From Rhodococcus sp. PAMC28707 (GTDB lineage Bacteria > Actinomycetota > Actinomycetes > Mycobacteriales > Mycobacteriaceae), in assembly GCF_004795915.1 (NCBI RefSeq), contig NZ_CP039253.1, positions 2,790,001 through 2,854,000 on the forward strand: 64,000 nt of DNA. Direction: 5' to 3'. The position numbers and the translations under genes were made by a program. Positions 56,308 to 64,000 of this stretch are shown here, one piece after another (positions within the stretch are counted from its first letter, which is position 1; every line of letters begins with the position of its first letter). The notes beneath the pieces are model-generated. The model was not told where the DNA came from and searched no databases. It saw only the letters and a program-made list of their open reading frames with translations.

Positions 56308-56976
56308 ATGAAACGAACGACGTTCTCACGGGTTGCATTCGGTTCGGCTGCCGTCGCGACGGTGATCGGTGCGATCACCGGAAACGAGACTCTGCACCGG
56401 GCGGCCAAGCCACTCCTCGTCCCTGCGCTCGCACTCGGGATGCGCCGCTTCTCGCCGGTCCTCGGGGTAGCGCTCGCGGCCGCAACAGTCGGGGACGTTC
56501 TACTGATCGATCCGGATGACGATTCCAAAATTCTGCGCGGAGCCGGAGCTTTCGCCGTGATGCAGGGTTGCTATTGCGTCCTTCTCGCTTCGGCAGGCAA
56601 TCGACCGACCGTTACCGCTGCCGTACCGCGCGTCACCGGGTGGGCGGTGGCGTCGACACAGTTGGTAAGAAAGTCACCGGAGGTGGCTCCGGGGTTGGCC
56701 GCATACGGCGTGACTCTGGCAGCTATGTCGACGTTGGCGGCAGATCCAGCATCCGCTGCAGGAGCGGATGTATTTGCCGGCGTCGTGGTGCCGAATTCCG
56801 ATCCGCGTTCCTGGCAGGCGCTGGGCGGAATTCTGTTCACCGTTTCCGACGCGTTGATCGTGTACCGGCGGCTCTATCTTTCGAGCACGGTGTCTCGCCG
56901 GATCGTCGAAGGTGCAATTCTGGCCACGTACTCGGCAGCTCAGCTACTTCTCGTCGAAGGATTCAACAGGCAGTAG
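56308..56976 (+). CDS. YhhN/TMEM86-family membrane protein (lysoplasmalogenase-like)
   Basis: Polytopic protein of 222 residues with about seven hydrophobic helices. AAATVGDVLLIDPDD followed by GAGAFAVMQGCYCVLLAS matches the YhhN core, whose Asp and aromatic positions define the family. Some members hydrolyse lysoplasmalogens; whether this one does is unknown. ATG 56308 follows GGAGG by eleven bases; an ATG 18 bases upstream has no ribosome site. Its end overlaps the convergent DUF3592-like gene by 33 bases. Confidence 0.78.
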   Translation: MKRTTFSRVAFGSAAVATVIGAITGNETLHRAAKPLLVPALALGMRRFSPVLGVALAAATVGDVLLIDPDDDSKILRGAGAFAVMQGCYCVLLASAGNRPTVTAAVPRVTGWAVASTQLVRKSPEVAPGLAAYGVTLAAMSTLAADPASAAGADVFAGVVVPNSDPRSWQALGGILFTVSDALIVYRRLYLSSTVSRRIVEGAILATYSAAQLLLVEGFNRQ

Positions 56977-57396
56977 CAGTACGCGGTGGTGGTTTGTCGG
57001 GTCGACCATGATCGGCAGGGTTCGACCGGTTTCGAATCGCGCAGTCTCCGACGGGGGTATCGAATAGACGATTCTGCCGACGTAGGAATCCGAACCGGGA
57101 ACGGTGAACGCCAAGTCGAGTTCCATCGACCTTTCGTCGAGCCTTCGACTCGCCTCGACCGTCGCCCAGCCTTCGACGCCATTCTTGGCCAGACGTCGCT
57201 GTTCGGCAGTAGGGCGGTTGGCGACCATCATGGCCAACCCGAGCGCCGTACCGAATCCGGCAACCAGACCGACAATTTGGTAGGGAAGAGTCCCGGGCGG
57301 TGTATGCGATCGCAGCAAGCCGGCCCAGATGATCAACACGATGAGGTAGCCGACAGCGACGAAGGCAACCGAGCGCAGAACTTTTTCGTGATTCAC
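56944..57396 (-). CDS. Membrane protein, DUF3592-like
   Basis: Protein of 150 residues with two N-terminal helices (about 9-29 and 40-60) and a C-terminal soluble domain containing NGVEGWATVEASRRLDE and RTLPIMVDPTNHHRVLL, a pattern of DUF3592 proteins. Function unknown. ATG 57396 is 87 bases from the divergent SDR start, so both share the promoter region with the palindrome at 57445. Confidence 0.7.
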   Translation of the reverse strand: MNHEKVLRSVAFVAVGYLIVLIIWAGLLRSHTPPGTLPYQIVGLVAGFGTALGLAMMVANRPTAEQRRLAKNGVEGWATVEASRRLDERSMELDLAFTVPGSDSYVGRIVYSIPPSETARFETGRTLPIMVDPTNHHRVLLLPVESFDEK

Positions 57397-57444
57397 CGAA
57401 ATCTCCTCGACGACCCATTAAGAGTAGTCCCGAAATCTGTCCAA

Positions 57445-57477
57445 GGGGTTACCGATAATCCCGGTAACCCCTATCCT
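57445..57477 (+). promoter_or_regulatory. Palindromic operator and leaderless promoter of the SDR gene
   Basis: GGGGTTACCG (57445-57454) and CGGTAACCCC (57462-57471) form a 10-base-arm palindrome with seven-base spacer. TATCCT (57472-57477) follows immediately and ends six bases before GTG 57484. A repressor bound here would block the -10 region. Confidence 0.7.
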
Positions 57478-57483
57478 GTCGTT

Positions 57484-58272
57484 GTGTCTACTCCAACTGT
57501 GTTCATCACCGGCGCTGCAGCCGGTATCGGACGGTCCACCGCGTTGAGATTCGCCCGCTCGGGATACCTCGTCGGGGCCTATGACATCGACGGAACCGGA
57601 TTGGCGTCGCTGAGCAAGGAGATCGCTGCGGCCGGTGGCCGAGTCGTGACGGGAGTTCTCGACGTCACCGACCCGGTTCAGTGGGCGGATCGCCTGACCG
57701 AATTCGACGCGGAGTCCGGCGGGCGACTCGACGTCCTGGTCAACAATGCGGGCATCCTCGTCGCAGGAAAATTCGAAGAGATACCGCTCGCCGTGCACAA
57801 GCGTCAGATCGACATCAACTTGAACGGCGTCGTCTATGGCACTCTGGCAGCCTTCCCGTATCTGAAGGCCACCCCCGGTGCGCAGGTCGTCAACCTTTGT
57901 TCCGCATCAGCGATCTACGGCCAACCCGAACTTGCCACCTACGGCGCGACGAAGTTCGCGGTTCGCGGTATCACCGAGGCCCTGGACCTCGAATGGGCGG
58001 AGTTCGACATCTCGGTGAAAGCGATGTGGCCGCTGTTCGTGCAGACCGCGATGACCAAGGGTGTGTCCACGGGCACCACCAGTTCGCTCGGGATCAAGCT
58101 GACGGCCGACGACGTCTCCGAAGCGATCTTCGACGCCACCCGGCCGTCGAAGCGCCTACTGCACAAGGTTCATTTTCCGGTGGGGTTGCAGTCCAAGGCG
58201 ATGTCGATCGGCTCACGATTCTCGCCTGCATGGCTGACGCGTGAGATCAACCGTCGTCTGAGCCACACCTGA
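57484..58272 (+). CDS. Short-chain dehydrogenase/reductase
   Basis: SDR of 262 residues: cofactor motif ITGAAAGIGRSTAL with Asp after strand 2 (AYDIDGTG), suggesting NAD(H); NNAGILVAG; catalytic Ser in LCSASAIYG and Tyr/Lys in YGATKFAV. GTG 57484 fits the -10 spacing and no ribosome site is visible; a longer upstream frame crosses the operator. Substrate unknown. It is not linked to steroid operators. Confidence 0.85.
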   Translation: MSTPTVFITGAAAGIGRSTALRFARSGYLVGAYDIDGTGLASLSKEIAAAGGRVVTGVLDVTDPVQWADRLTEFDAESGGRLDVLVNNAGILVAGKFEEIPLAVHKRQIDINLNGVVYGTLAAFPYLKATPGAQVVNLCSASAIYGQPELATYGATKFAVRGITEALDLEWAEFDISVKAMWPLFVQTAMTKGVSTGTTSSLGIKLTADDVSEAIFDATRPSKRLLHKVHFPVGLQSKAMSIGSRFSPAWLTREINRRLSHT

Positions 58273-58356
58273 CCCCACCCCCACAGCGCTTGTCTCGGTG
58301 CGCCGGTTAGGGTCGCACTGCGAAACAGGTCAGCGAGAGCGGGGTCGGGGTATTTC

Positions 58357-58971
58357 ATGGTGGACAAGCGTCTTGCAGCAGCGGCAGTTCTGGCAGTGTC
58401 GGCAATGTTGACGGCATGTGGCAGTGAGTCCGGTGCAGAGGTGGCCGCAACCTCGCCGCCTAGTACGACGAGTGCGCCCGCCGCTACCACTACTACGACG
58501 GTCGCACCTGTTCCAGTCACCACTACCGAGGCGCCGCTTCCCACGACGACCGAGCCTGCTCCGCCGCCGATGCCGATGCCGATGCCACAGACTACGTATG
58601 CACCGCTGCAGGGCGCCTACTATTTCAGTTCGCCGGACGGGCAGTTCCAATGCGGAATCGTCACTCTTCCTTCGCGGACTGAGGCAGGCTGTCAAGGCAC
58701 GACCACGCCCGTTCCACCGCGGCCCGAGTCATGCATGATCAGCTGGGGCAACGGGATTCGCGTCACCAATGAAGGGGCAGCCGAGTTCATGTGCTCCGGT
58801 GGCGCGGTGTACACCTCGGGTGGTGCGACGGTCGATCCGCCGCTCGAGGTGGGTCAACAGATCGTCGGCGACGGTTACACGTGCATTTCTGCCGCCGACG
58901 GGATCTCCTGCAACAACGACGAGACCGGTCACGGTTTCCGCATTGCTGCCGACGGTAACGAAACCTTTTGA
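58357..58971 (+). CDS. Putative lipoprotein
   Basis: Secreted protein of 204 residues. Signal peptide with lipobox LTAC (Cys21), then a Thr/Pro/Ala-rich stalk (about 25-85) and a cysteine-containing domain with FSSPDGQFQCGIV, CMISWGNG, EFMCSGG, YTCISAADGISCNND. The even number of cysteines suggests disulfides. The pattern resembles other actinobacterial lipoproteins of unknown role. ATG 58357. Its TGA overlaps the TTG of the next gene. Confidence 0.8.
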   Translation: MVDKRLAAAAVLAVSAMLTACGSESGAEVAATSPPSTTSAPAATTTTTVAPVPVTTTEAPLPTTTEPAPPPMPMPMPQTTYAPLQGAYYFSSPDGQFQCGIVTLPSRTEAGCQGTTTPVPPRPESCMISWGNGIRVTNEGAAEFMCSGGAVYTSGGATVDPPLEVGQQIVGDGYTCISAADGISCNNDETGHGFRIAADGNETF

Positions 58972-59651
58972 GCGACATGGAATCCGGAGTCGCTGCCGAT
59001 GCCGGCCCGACGGAGTGGGGTGAAGCCCCCAACGGCGTCGGTCCGTGGGTCGAGGAGTACACAGCACCGCGGCCTACCGATGCTCGTTACGACGCCGAGC
59101 TGCTCGACAACGGAGATCGACGCAATGTCGTCGACGCCTATCGCTATTGGACACGCGAGGCGATCGTTGCGGACATCGACAATCGTCGGCACAGTCTTCA
59201 CGTCGCGATCGAGAATTTCGCGAACGACGCCAACATCGGCACTGTGGTCCGGACGGCCAATGCTTTTGCTGCGCAGGCAGTTCACATCGTCGGTCGTCGA
59301 CGGTGGAATCGGCGGGGTGCGATGGTTACCGATCGCTATCAACACATTCACCACCACGCCACGGTCGCTGACTTACTCGAGTTCGCCCGAGTGAACGCGC
59401 TGACCGTTGTCGCCGTGGACAACACCCCGGGGTCGGTGCCGCTGGAAACGGCGGTTCTGCCGCGTGACTGCGTGCTGTTGTTCGGTCAGGAGGGCCCGGG
59501 AGTGACGGAGGAAGCCCGTGGCGCCGCCGCGATGACGGTGTCCATCGCCCAGTTCGGCTCGACTCGAAGTATCAACGCCGGAGTGGCTGCGGGTATCGCC
59601 ATGCATTCCTGGATTCGGCAGCATGCGGACTTGTCTTCGGCGTGGACCTGA
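58968..59651 (+). CDS. TrmH/SpoU-family RNA methyltransferase
   Basis: SPOUT-class 2'-O-ribose methyltransferase of 227 residues using S-adenosylmethionine. Motif 1 is NDANIGTVVRTANAF, motif 2 LLFGQEGPGVTEEA and motif 3 SINAGVAAGIAMHSW, which forms the trefoil knot. The target tRNA or rRNA position is not determined. TTG 58968 overlaps the lipoprotein stop (TTGA); ATG 58977 is an alternative. Corresponds by position to Mtb Rv0380c. Confidence 0.88.
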   Translation: MSDMESGVAADAGPTEWGEAPNGVGPWVEEYTAPRPTDARYDAELLDNGDRRNVVDAYRYWTREAIVADIDNRRHSLHVAIENFANDANIGTVVRTANAFAAQAVHIVGRRRWNRRGAMVTDRYQHIHHHATVADLLEFARVNALTVVAVDNTPGSVPLETAVLPRDCVLLFGQEGPGVTEEARGAAAMTVSIAQFGSTRSINAGVAAGIAMHSWIRQHADLSSAWT

Positions 59652-59694
59652 CTCCTTGTGTCACTCTTCTTGCGCGTAATGGCAGGATCGGGGC

Positions 59695-60810
59695 ATGCAG
59701 GAGCAATGGTCGCAGCGTGCGGACGCGGCGGAGGGGGCTGTCTACGCGCGCCACGTACGTCGATTGTGGGGACTGCCCGGTACCGCTTTAGGAGTGGTGG
59801 CGTGGCCCCCCGTCCGGCGTGAACGACTGTTCGGACGTTGGCATTACTGGTGGCAGGCGCACTTGCTGGATTGTGCTGTCGACGCGACTACTCGCGCGCC
59901 CACTGTCAAGCGTCGCAGGAAGCTGTCCAAAATTGCTCGCGCACATCGGATTCGGAACATCACCGGATGGACCAACAACTATTACGACGACATGGCATGG
60001 CTCGGCCTTGCGCTGGAGCGATCGCAGCGGTTGCACGCTGTCGACAATCGGTCGGCGATCCATACGATCGAATTGGAGTTGTTCGACGCCTGGGCGCCGA
60101 AGAAGGGCGGCGGAATACCGTGGCGTAAGGGTGATGATTTCTACAACACTCCGGCGAACGGGCCTGCGTCGATACTGCTGGCCCGCACCGGTCGGCTCTG
60201 GCGCGCACAGGCCATGGCTGACTGGATGGACGCGCATCTCCGCGACCCGGTGACGGGCCTGATCCTCGACGGCATTCGCACGGGCGGCGAGCTCGATCGT
60301 GCGGTGTTCAGCTACTGCCAGGGCGTCGTGCTCGGAGTCGAGACCGAATTGTCAGTTCGTCTCGACGCGCCGCGGCATCGCGCACGCGTTCACGCGCTGG
60401 TTGCCGCCGTCGAGACGCACCTGTGCCGGGATCTGGTGATCGTGGGCGGGGGTGGCGGTGACGGCGGTCTGTTCGACGGCATTTTGGCGCGCAACCTCGC
60501 TTTCGTCGCCACGACGCTCCCCGGCGAGTGCGACGAGGACGAACAGGCTCGCTCGCTGGCGGCGTCGATCGTTCTTGCATCGGCGAAGGCCGCGTGGGAG
60601 AACCGACTCGAGGTCGAGGACCATCCGCTGTTCGGTGCCGCCTGGAACAAGGAGGCGCGCCTGCCCGGGTCTGGGCATTCCATTGCCACGTTCACCGGTG
60701 GGACCGTTCGCTCGTCCAGGATTCCCGAGCGGGATCTATCGGTCCAACTCAGTGGGTGGATGTTGATGGAAGCCGCCCACGTCGTCTCCGCGTCCGGCTT
60801 CCGCGAGTGA
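59695..60810 (+). CDS. Glycoside hydrolase family 76 protein
   Basis: Protein of 371 residues in GH76 (alpha-1,6-mannanase-like). The paired catalytic aspartates Asp98/Asp99 are in NNYYDDMAWLGLAL; WRKGDDFYNTPANGPASIL and TGLILDGI follow in order. No signal peptide is evident, so it may be cytoplasmic, as for the Mtb neighbour Rv0365c. Likely acts on mannose-containing envelope glycans, but this is inferred. ATG 59695. Convergent with a dedA gene. Confidence 0.85.
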   Translation: MQEQWSQRADAAEGAVYARHVRRLWGLPGTALGVVAWPPVRRERLFGRWHYWWQAHLLDCAVDATTRAPTVKRRRKLSKIARAHRIRNITGWTNNYYDDMAWLGLALERSQRLHAVDNRSAIHTIELELFDAWAPKKGGGIPWRKGDDFYNTPANGPASILLARTGRLWRAQAMADWMDAHLRDPVTGLILDGIRTGGELDRAVFSYCQGVVLGVETELSVRLDAPRHRARVHALVAAVETHLCRDLVIVGGGGGDGGLFDGILARNLAFVATTLPGECDEDEQARSLAASIVLASAKAAWENRLEVEDHPLFGAAWNKEARLPGSGHSIATFTGGTVRSSRIPERDLSVQLSGWMLMEAAHVVSASGFRE

Positions 60811-60814
60811 AGGC

Positions 60815-61510
60815 CTACTCGTGAACCTCTTCCACCTCTACGATTTCCGTCGGCCGGGCCATCTCTTTGCGGTACTGCCAGATGCCGAGTGCGGTACCTA
60901 GTACGAGCGCAACGATCATCGCGATCAACACCGCCGGTAGTAGCCATGGGACCTGCTCGATGAAGCTGCCGAAATAGAAGCCGATGAGCAGCAGTACCGG
61001 CGCCCAGATGATGGCGCCCAGGGTGCTGGCGATCGTGTATTTGCGATGGTTCATGTTTGCTGCGCCTGCGACCATCGGGCACAGCGTGCGGACCCATGGA
61101 ATCCAGCGAGCCACGAGTACCGCCCAGAAACCGTGCTTTTCCAGCAGGACGTTCACTTTGTGCAGGTTCTTCGTGTTGAGATACTTGCCGTCTTTGCGTG
61201 CGACGAGTTTGGAGCCGGTGCGGTGGCCGATTACGTAGCCGGCTTGGTTACCCGCGATCGCGGCGATCATCGCGCCCACCGACAGCGCCCAGATATGGCC
61301 GACTCCGGAAGAGTGTGTGGCCATGACGATGCCTGCGGTGACGAGCATCGAGTCACCGGGAAGGAACAGGCCGATGATGAGAGCGCATTCGAGGAACACG
61401 AATGCGACGACGATGGTCCATACGACAAGGGGACCGGCAGTGGTGAGCGGTCCGAAACTGCCCATCGCCGTCATCGTCTCGGAAGCTTGGACGTTGATCT
61501 GGCCGATCAT
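60815..61510 (-). CDS. DedA family membrane protein
   Basis: Membrane protein of 231 residues. DedA/VTT features: FLECALIIGLFLPGDSML near the N-terminus, GNQAGYVIGHRTG, and ARWIPWVRTLCPMVAGAANM. Family members act in phospholipid scrambling or undecaprenyl-phosphate recycling. Start ATG 61510 is uncertain because no good ribosome site is seen; it may be coupled to the preceding dedA gene, 15 bases away. Confidence 0.87.
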   Translation of the reverse strand: MIGQINVQASETMTAMGSFGPLTTAGPLVVWTIVVAFVFLECALIIGLFLPGDSMLVTAGIVMATHSSGVGHIWALSVGAMIAAIAGNQAGYVIGHRTGSKLVARKDGKYLNTKNLHKVNVLLEKHGFWAVLVARWIPWVRTLCPMVAGAANMNHRKYTIASTLGAIIWAPVLLLIGFYFGSFIEQVPWLLPAVLIAMIVALVLGTALGIWQYRKEMARPTEIVEVEEVHE

Positions 61511-61525
61511 GCGCGACGCACCATG

Positions 61526-62254
61526 TCAGGAAGTGGCGTCCCGCTGCGATTCGATCGACTCGGTCGCTTCGGCCAACGGAGTCTTGCGTGCCTTGATCAT
61601 CCGTTTGCCGACCTCGACGACGATCGGCAGCACCGAGACGAGAACGATGATGATGAAGATGATGTCGACGTGCTCGCGAATGAAATCGATCTGGCCGAGC
61701 AGGTAGCCGAGCATCGTCACACCTGCACCCCAGAGGATGCCTCCGACGACGTTGTAGGTCAGGAACAGTGAGTACTTCATCTTCGACGCACCCGCGACGA
61801 CGGGGGCAAACGTGCGAACGATCGGAACGAAGCGCGCCAGAATGATGGTGATCGGCCCGTGCTTTTCGAAGAAGGCATGCGACTCGTCGATGTATTTCTT
61901 CTTGAAGAAGCGCGCGTCGTTCGATTTGAAGAGGGCGGTACCGCCCTTGGAACCGATGAGGAATCCCACTTGGTCACCGAGGATCGCGGCGATGGGAATC
62001 AGAATCAGCAAGAGCCAAATCGGTGCGAACGGCTCGATGTCCGTCGACTTCGAGGCTGCGATCAGCCCTGCTGTGAACAGCAGCGAATCACCGGGTAGCA
62101 GGGGAAACAGCAACCCCGACTCGATGAAAACGACTAGCAGCAATCCGACCAACACCCAGGCGCCGAACGAATTGAGCAGGTTGACCGGATCGAGGAACCC
62201 AGGCAGCAAAGCCAGGTTGGTCGTCACGGATTCCGAGGCGGCATTCAAACTCAC
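61526..62254 (-). CDS. DedA family membrane protein
   Basis: Second DedA protein, 242 residues, with FIESGLLFPLLPGDSLLFTA, GDQVGFLIGSKGG and ARFVPIVRTFAPVVAGASKM. Sequence differs clearly from the downstream copy, so this is an old paralogue rather than a recent duplication. GTG 62254 is chosen because TAGTGT on this strand lies seven bases before it, indicating a leaderless mRNA; GTG 62263 is inside the promoter. Corresponds by context to Mtb Rv0364 beside fba. Confidence 0.87.
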   Translation of the reverse strand: MSLNAASESVTTNLALLPGFLDPVNLLNSFGAWVLVGLLLVVFIESGLLFPLLPGDSLLFTAGLIAASKSTDIEPFAPIWLLLILIPIAAILGDQVGFLIGSKGGTALFKSNDARFFKKKYIDESHAFFEKHGPITIILARFVPIVRTFAPVVAGASKMKYSLFLTYNVVGGILWGAGVTMLGYLLGQIDFIREHVDIIFIIIVLVSVLPIVVEVGKRMIKARKTPLAEATESIESQRDATS

Positions 62255-62261
62255 GGCGCTC

Positions 62262-62267
62262 ACACTA
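62262..62267 (-). promoter_or_regulatory. -10 box of leaderless dedA
   Basis: TAGTGT on the minus strand ends seven bases before GTG 62254. No ribosome site intervenes. Confidence 0.55.
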
Positions 62268-62469
62268 CCGGCCGAACCTGGGAGAACCTGAACAACAGGT
62301 TTCGACCACCGGATAAGGGCTGCCAGATTGGGCGTGATCGATTTCAGAGCCCCTGCGGTGGGTCCCGGGCGACACAGCGTCGATGAGTTGCCATACTGCA
62401 GAGGACACACGGCGCGCGCCGCTACGCGTGAGCGCTCGCCGATCGACTCTTTACATGGAGGAATCCGCC

Positions 62470-63510
62470 GTGCCGATCGCAACTCCCGAGGTCTACGCCG
62501 AGATGCTTGGCCGGGCGAAGGAACACCAATTCGCATTTCCGGCTATCAACTGCGTAGGTTCCGAGTCCGTCAATGCCGCCATCAAAGGCTTCGCCGACGC
62601 AGGTAGCGACGGCATCATTCAGTTCTCGACGGGCGGCGCCGAGTTCGCGTCGGGCCTCGGGATCAAGGACATGGTCACCGGCGCGGCCGCCCTGGCCGAG
62701 TTCGCTCATGTGATCGCAGCGCGATACGACGTCACCATCGCGCTACACACCGATCACTGCCCGAAGGACAAGCTCGACACCTACGTGCGTCCGCTGATCG
62801 CCCTGTCCCAGGAGCGCGTCGACGCAGGCAAGAACCCGCTCTTCCAGTCGCACATGTGGGACGGTTCTGCGATCGCAATCGATGAGAACCTCGAGATCGC
62901 CAAGGAACTGCTCGCCCTTTCCGCGGCAGCACGCATCATCCTCGAGATCGAAATCGGCGTCGTCGGCGGCGAAGAAGACGGCGTCGAGGCCGAGATCAAC
63001 GACAAGCTCTACACCTCGAACGAGGATTTCCTCAAGACCGTCGAAGCCCTCGGTGCCGGCGACGCGGGATCGCGCTACCTGCTCGCGGCAACGTTCGGCA
63101 ACGTGCACGGCGTCTACAAGCCGGGCAACGTCAAGCTGAAGCCTTCGGTGCTCGCCGACGGCCAGAAGGTCGCGTCGGAGCACCTTGGTCTTGCCGAGGG
63201 TTCCAAGCCGTTCGACTTCGTCTTTCACGGTGGATCGGGCTCGGCGAAGAGTGAGATCGAAGAGGCACTCGGTTACGGCGTCGTGAAGATGAACGTCGAC
63301 ACCGATACTCAGTACGCATTCAGTCGGCCGATCGCCGGGCACTTCTTCAGCAACTACGACGGCGTCCTGAAGGTCGACGGAGAGGTCGGCAACAAGAAGG
63401 CCTACGACCCCCGCAGTTACCTGAAGAAAGCCGAAGCAGGGATGACCGCTCGCGTCATCGAGGCGTGCAACGACCTGAAGTCCGCCGGCCGCAGCGTCTC
63501 CGCCGGATAA
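62470..63510 (+). CDS. fba: Fructose-bisphosphate aldolase, class II
   Basis: Zinc-dependent glycolytic and gluconeogenic enzyme, 346 residues. It begins PIATPEVYAEMLGRAKEH after the GTG. Catalytic Asp95 and zinc His96 are in HTDHCPKDK; GNVHGVYKPG and FVFHGGSGS supply further metal and phosphate contacts. GTG 62470 follows GGAGG (62457-62461) by eight bases. Divergent from the dedA operon, as in Mtb Rv0363c. Confidence 0.96.
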   Translation: MPIATPEVYAEMLGRAKEHQFAFPAINCVGSESVNAAIKGFADAGSDGIIQFSTGGAEFASGLGIKDMVTGAAALAEFAHVIAARYDVTIALHTDHCPKDKLDTYVRPLIALSQERVDAGKNPLFQSHMWDGSAIAIDENLEIAKELLALSAAARIILEIEIGVVGGEEDGVEAEINDKLYTSNEDFLKTVEALGAGDAGSRYLLAATFGNVHGVYKPGNVKLKPSVLADGQKVASEHLGLAEGSKPFDFVFHGGSGSAKSEIEEALGYGVVKMNVDTDTQYAFSRPIAGHFFSNYDGVLKVDGEVGNKKAYDPRSYLKKAEAGMTARVIEACNDLKSAGRSVSAG

Positions 63511-63526
63511 GACCCTTTCTCGACCG

Positions 63527-63564
63527 ACTCGGCCCCGCAACGTGCTTTCGTTGCGGGGCCGAGT
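63527..63564. terminator. Strong hairpin terminator after fba
   Basis: 16-base arms ACTCGGCCCCGCAACG/CGTTGCGGGGCCGAGT with a six-base loop, 16 bases after the fba stop and between convergent genes. No long T-run. Confidence 0.85.
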
Positions 63565-63573
63565 GCTGGGCGC

Positions 63574-63615
63574 GATGCAGGACTGCCACTGCGTGATGCA
63601 GGGCTGCCACTGCGT
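63574..63615. repeat. Tandem 21-base repeat, two copies
   Basis: Two adjoining 21-base units starting GATGCAGGACTGCCACTGCG, differing by one base, between the fba terminator and the next gene. Cause unknown. Confidence 0.85.
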
Positions 63616-63631
63616 GATCAGGAGGGAGGGG

Positions 63632-64000
63632 CTACTCCGGGGGTGCGGGGCTGCTCGGGCTGCAGACTTTCCACACATCGCCGTCACGGCGTAGGTCGAA
63701 GGTGCGGGGTGAAGTGTCGGCGGGATTGGCCGCAGTATGCGCAAGAACCTGCGCGATCGCGGTGTCGCCGGTCACCTGAACGGCGTCGATGCTTTCCACG
63801 ACCGGAACATTGCCCTGCTCGACGGCAATGCGGTGGACGTCGGCGAAATCGGCGTCCGGAATATCGCGGTAGAAGGTGGCAAGTTCGCCACATGAGGCGC
63901 TGCGGAGAGTCGCCAGATCGCCGGTGCTCAATGCTTGCGTGAACGATTGGATCGACGTTCTGATCTGCGCATCGACCGAACTGCCCTCGTCGTCGCGCGA
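63632..64000 (-). CDS. Conserved membrane/secreted protein, C-terminal part (Rv0361-like)
   Basis: The frame ends at 63632 and is open to the window edge, so at least 122 C-terminal residues are visible. They form a DUF4878/nuclear-transport-factor-like domain: SIQSFTQALSTGDLATLRSA, then LATFYRDIPDADFADV and TFDLRRDGDVWKVC. In Mtb the membrane protein Rv0361 stands near fba, and its soluble part is similar in style. N-terminal membrane segment would lie outside the window. Function unknown. Confidence 0.7.
   Translation of the reverse strand, partial: SRDDEGSSVDAQIRTSIQSFTQALSTGDLATLRSASCGELATFYRDIPDADFADVHRIAVEQGNVPVVESIDAVQVTGDTAIAQVLAHTAANPADTSPRTFDLRRDGDVWKVCSPSSPAPPE

Overview
The window is a high-G+C actinobacterial chromosome segment, most likely from Rhodococcus or a close relative. 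The gene content, the protein similarities I recognise from memory, the frequent GTG starts, the ATGA overlaps and several apparently leaderless promoters all fit. I saw no rRNA or tRNA genes, no CRISPR array and no transposase. Comparisons with M. tuberculosis (Mtb) gene names are from memory, not from a search.

Positions 1-41656 form a sterol/steroid catabolic region. (a) 1-11167: ring degradation, with a cholesterol oxidase (cut by the window edge), chsH3 and kstD in one operon, a second KstD-like flavoprotein, kshA with a small coupled protein, and hsaA-hsaD-hsaC-hsaB. (b) 11268-21225: genes for the C/D-ring remnant (HIP), with fadE33-fadE32-fadE31-echA and a 44-residue ORF divergent from fadE30-ipdF, then a Na+/H+ antiporter with a zinc-finger tail, the repressor kstR2 and fadA6. 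(c) 21267-27216: interruption by dinB, a P450, a decayed GyrI-like pseudogene, two TetR regulators, a membrane protein and a DUF2277 gene. (d) 27273-30674: echA20-ipdA-ipdB-ipdC for opening rings C and D. (e) 30925-32210: an EspR-like regulator and an unknown protein. (f) 32227-41656: sterol side-chain genes, with fadA5, cyp125, two luciferase-like oxidoreductases, ltp3, ltp4, a DUF35 protein and an acyl-CoA synthetase.

Two operator families tie this together. Seven sites matching, or missing by one base, the KstR consensus TnnAACnnGTTnnA lie before kstD, kshA, hsaA, fadA5, cyp125, the DUF35/LLM pair and fadD. Three sites matching the KstR2 consensus AnCAAGnnCTTGnT lie before the fadE/ipdF divergon, kstR2-fadA6 and the echA20-ipdABC operon. 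KstR itself, KshB, HsaEFG, FadD3 and Mce4 are not in the window. For kstD, fadD, fadE30 and kstR2 the predicted -10 box sits so close to the start codon that the mRNA is probably leaderless or nearly so.

Positions 41653-64000 are ordinary actinobacterial backbone with gene order reminiscent of Mtb Rv0361-Rv0385: flavohemoglobin, an ABC exporter divergent from a two-component system, clpB with a HspR-type element, membrane and secreted proteins, a LemA-family protein, pyrE, TrmH-type methyltransferase, GH76 hydrolase, two DedA proteins and class II fructose-bisphosphate aldolase. The most unusual part is an operon of a 595-residue alanine-rich coiled-coil surface protein and a sortase-like lipoprotein whose usual catalytic arginine appears to be missing.
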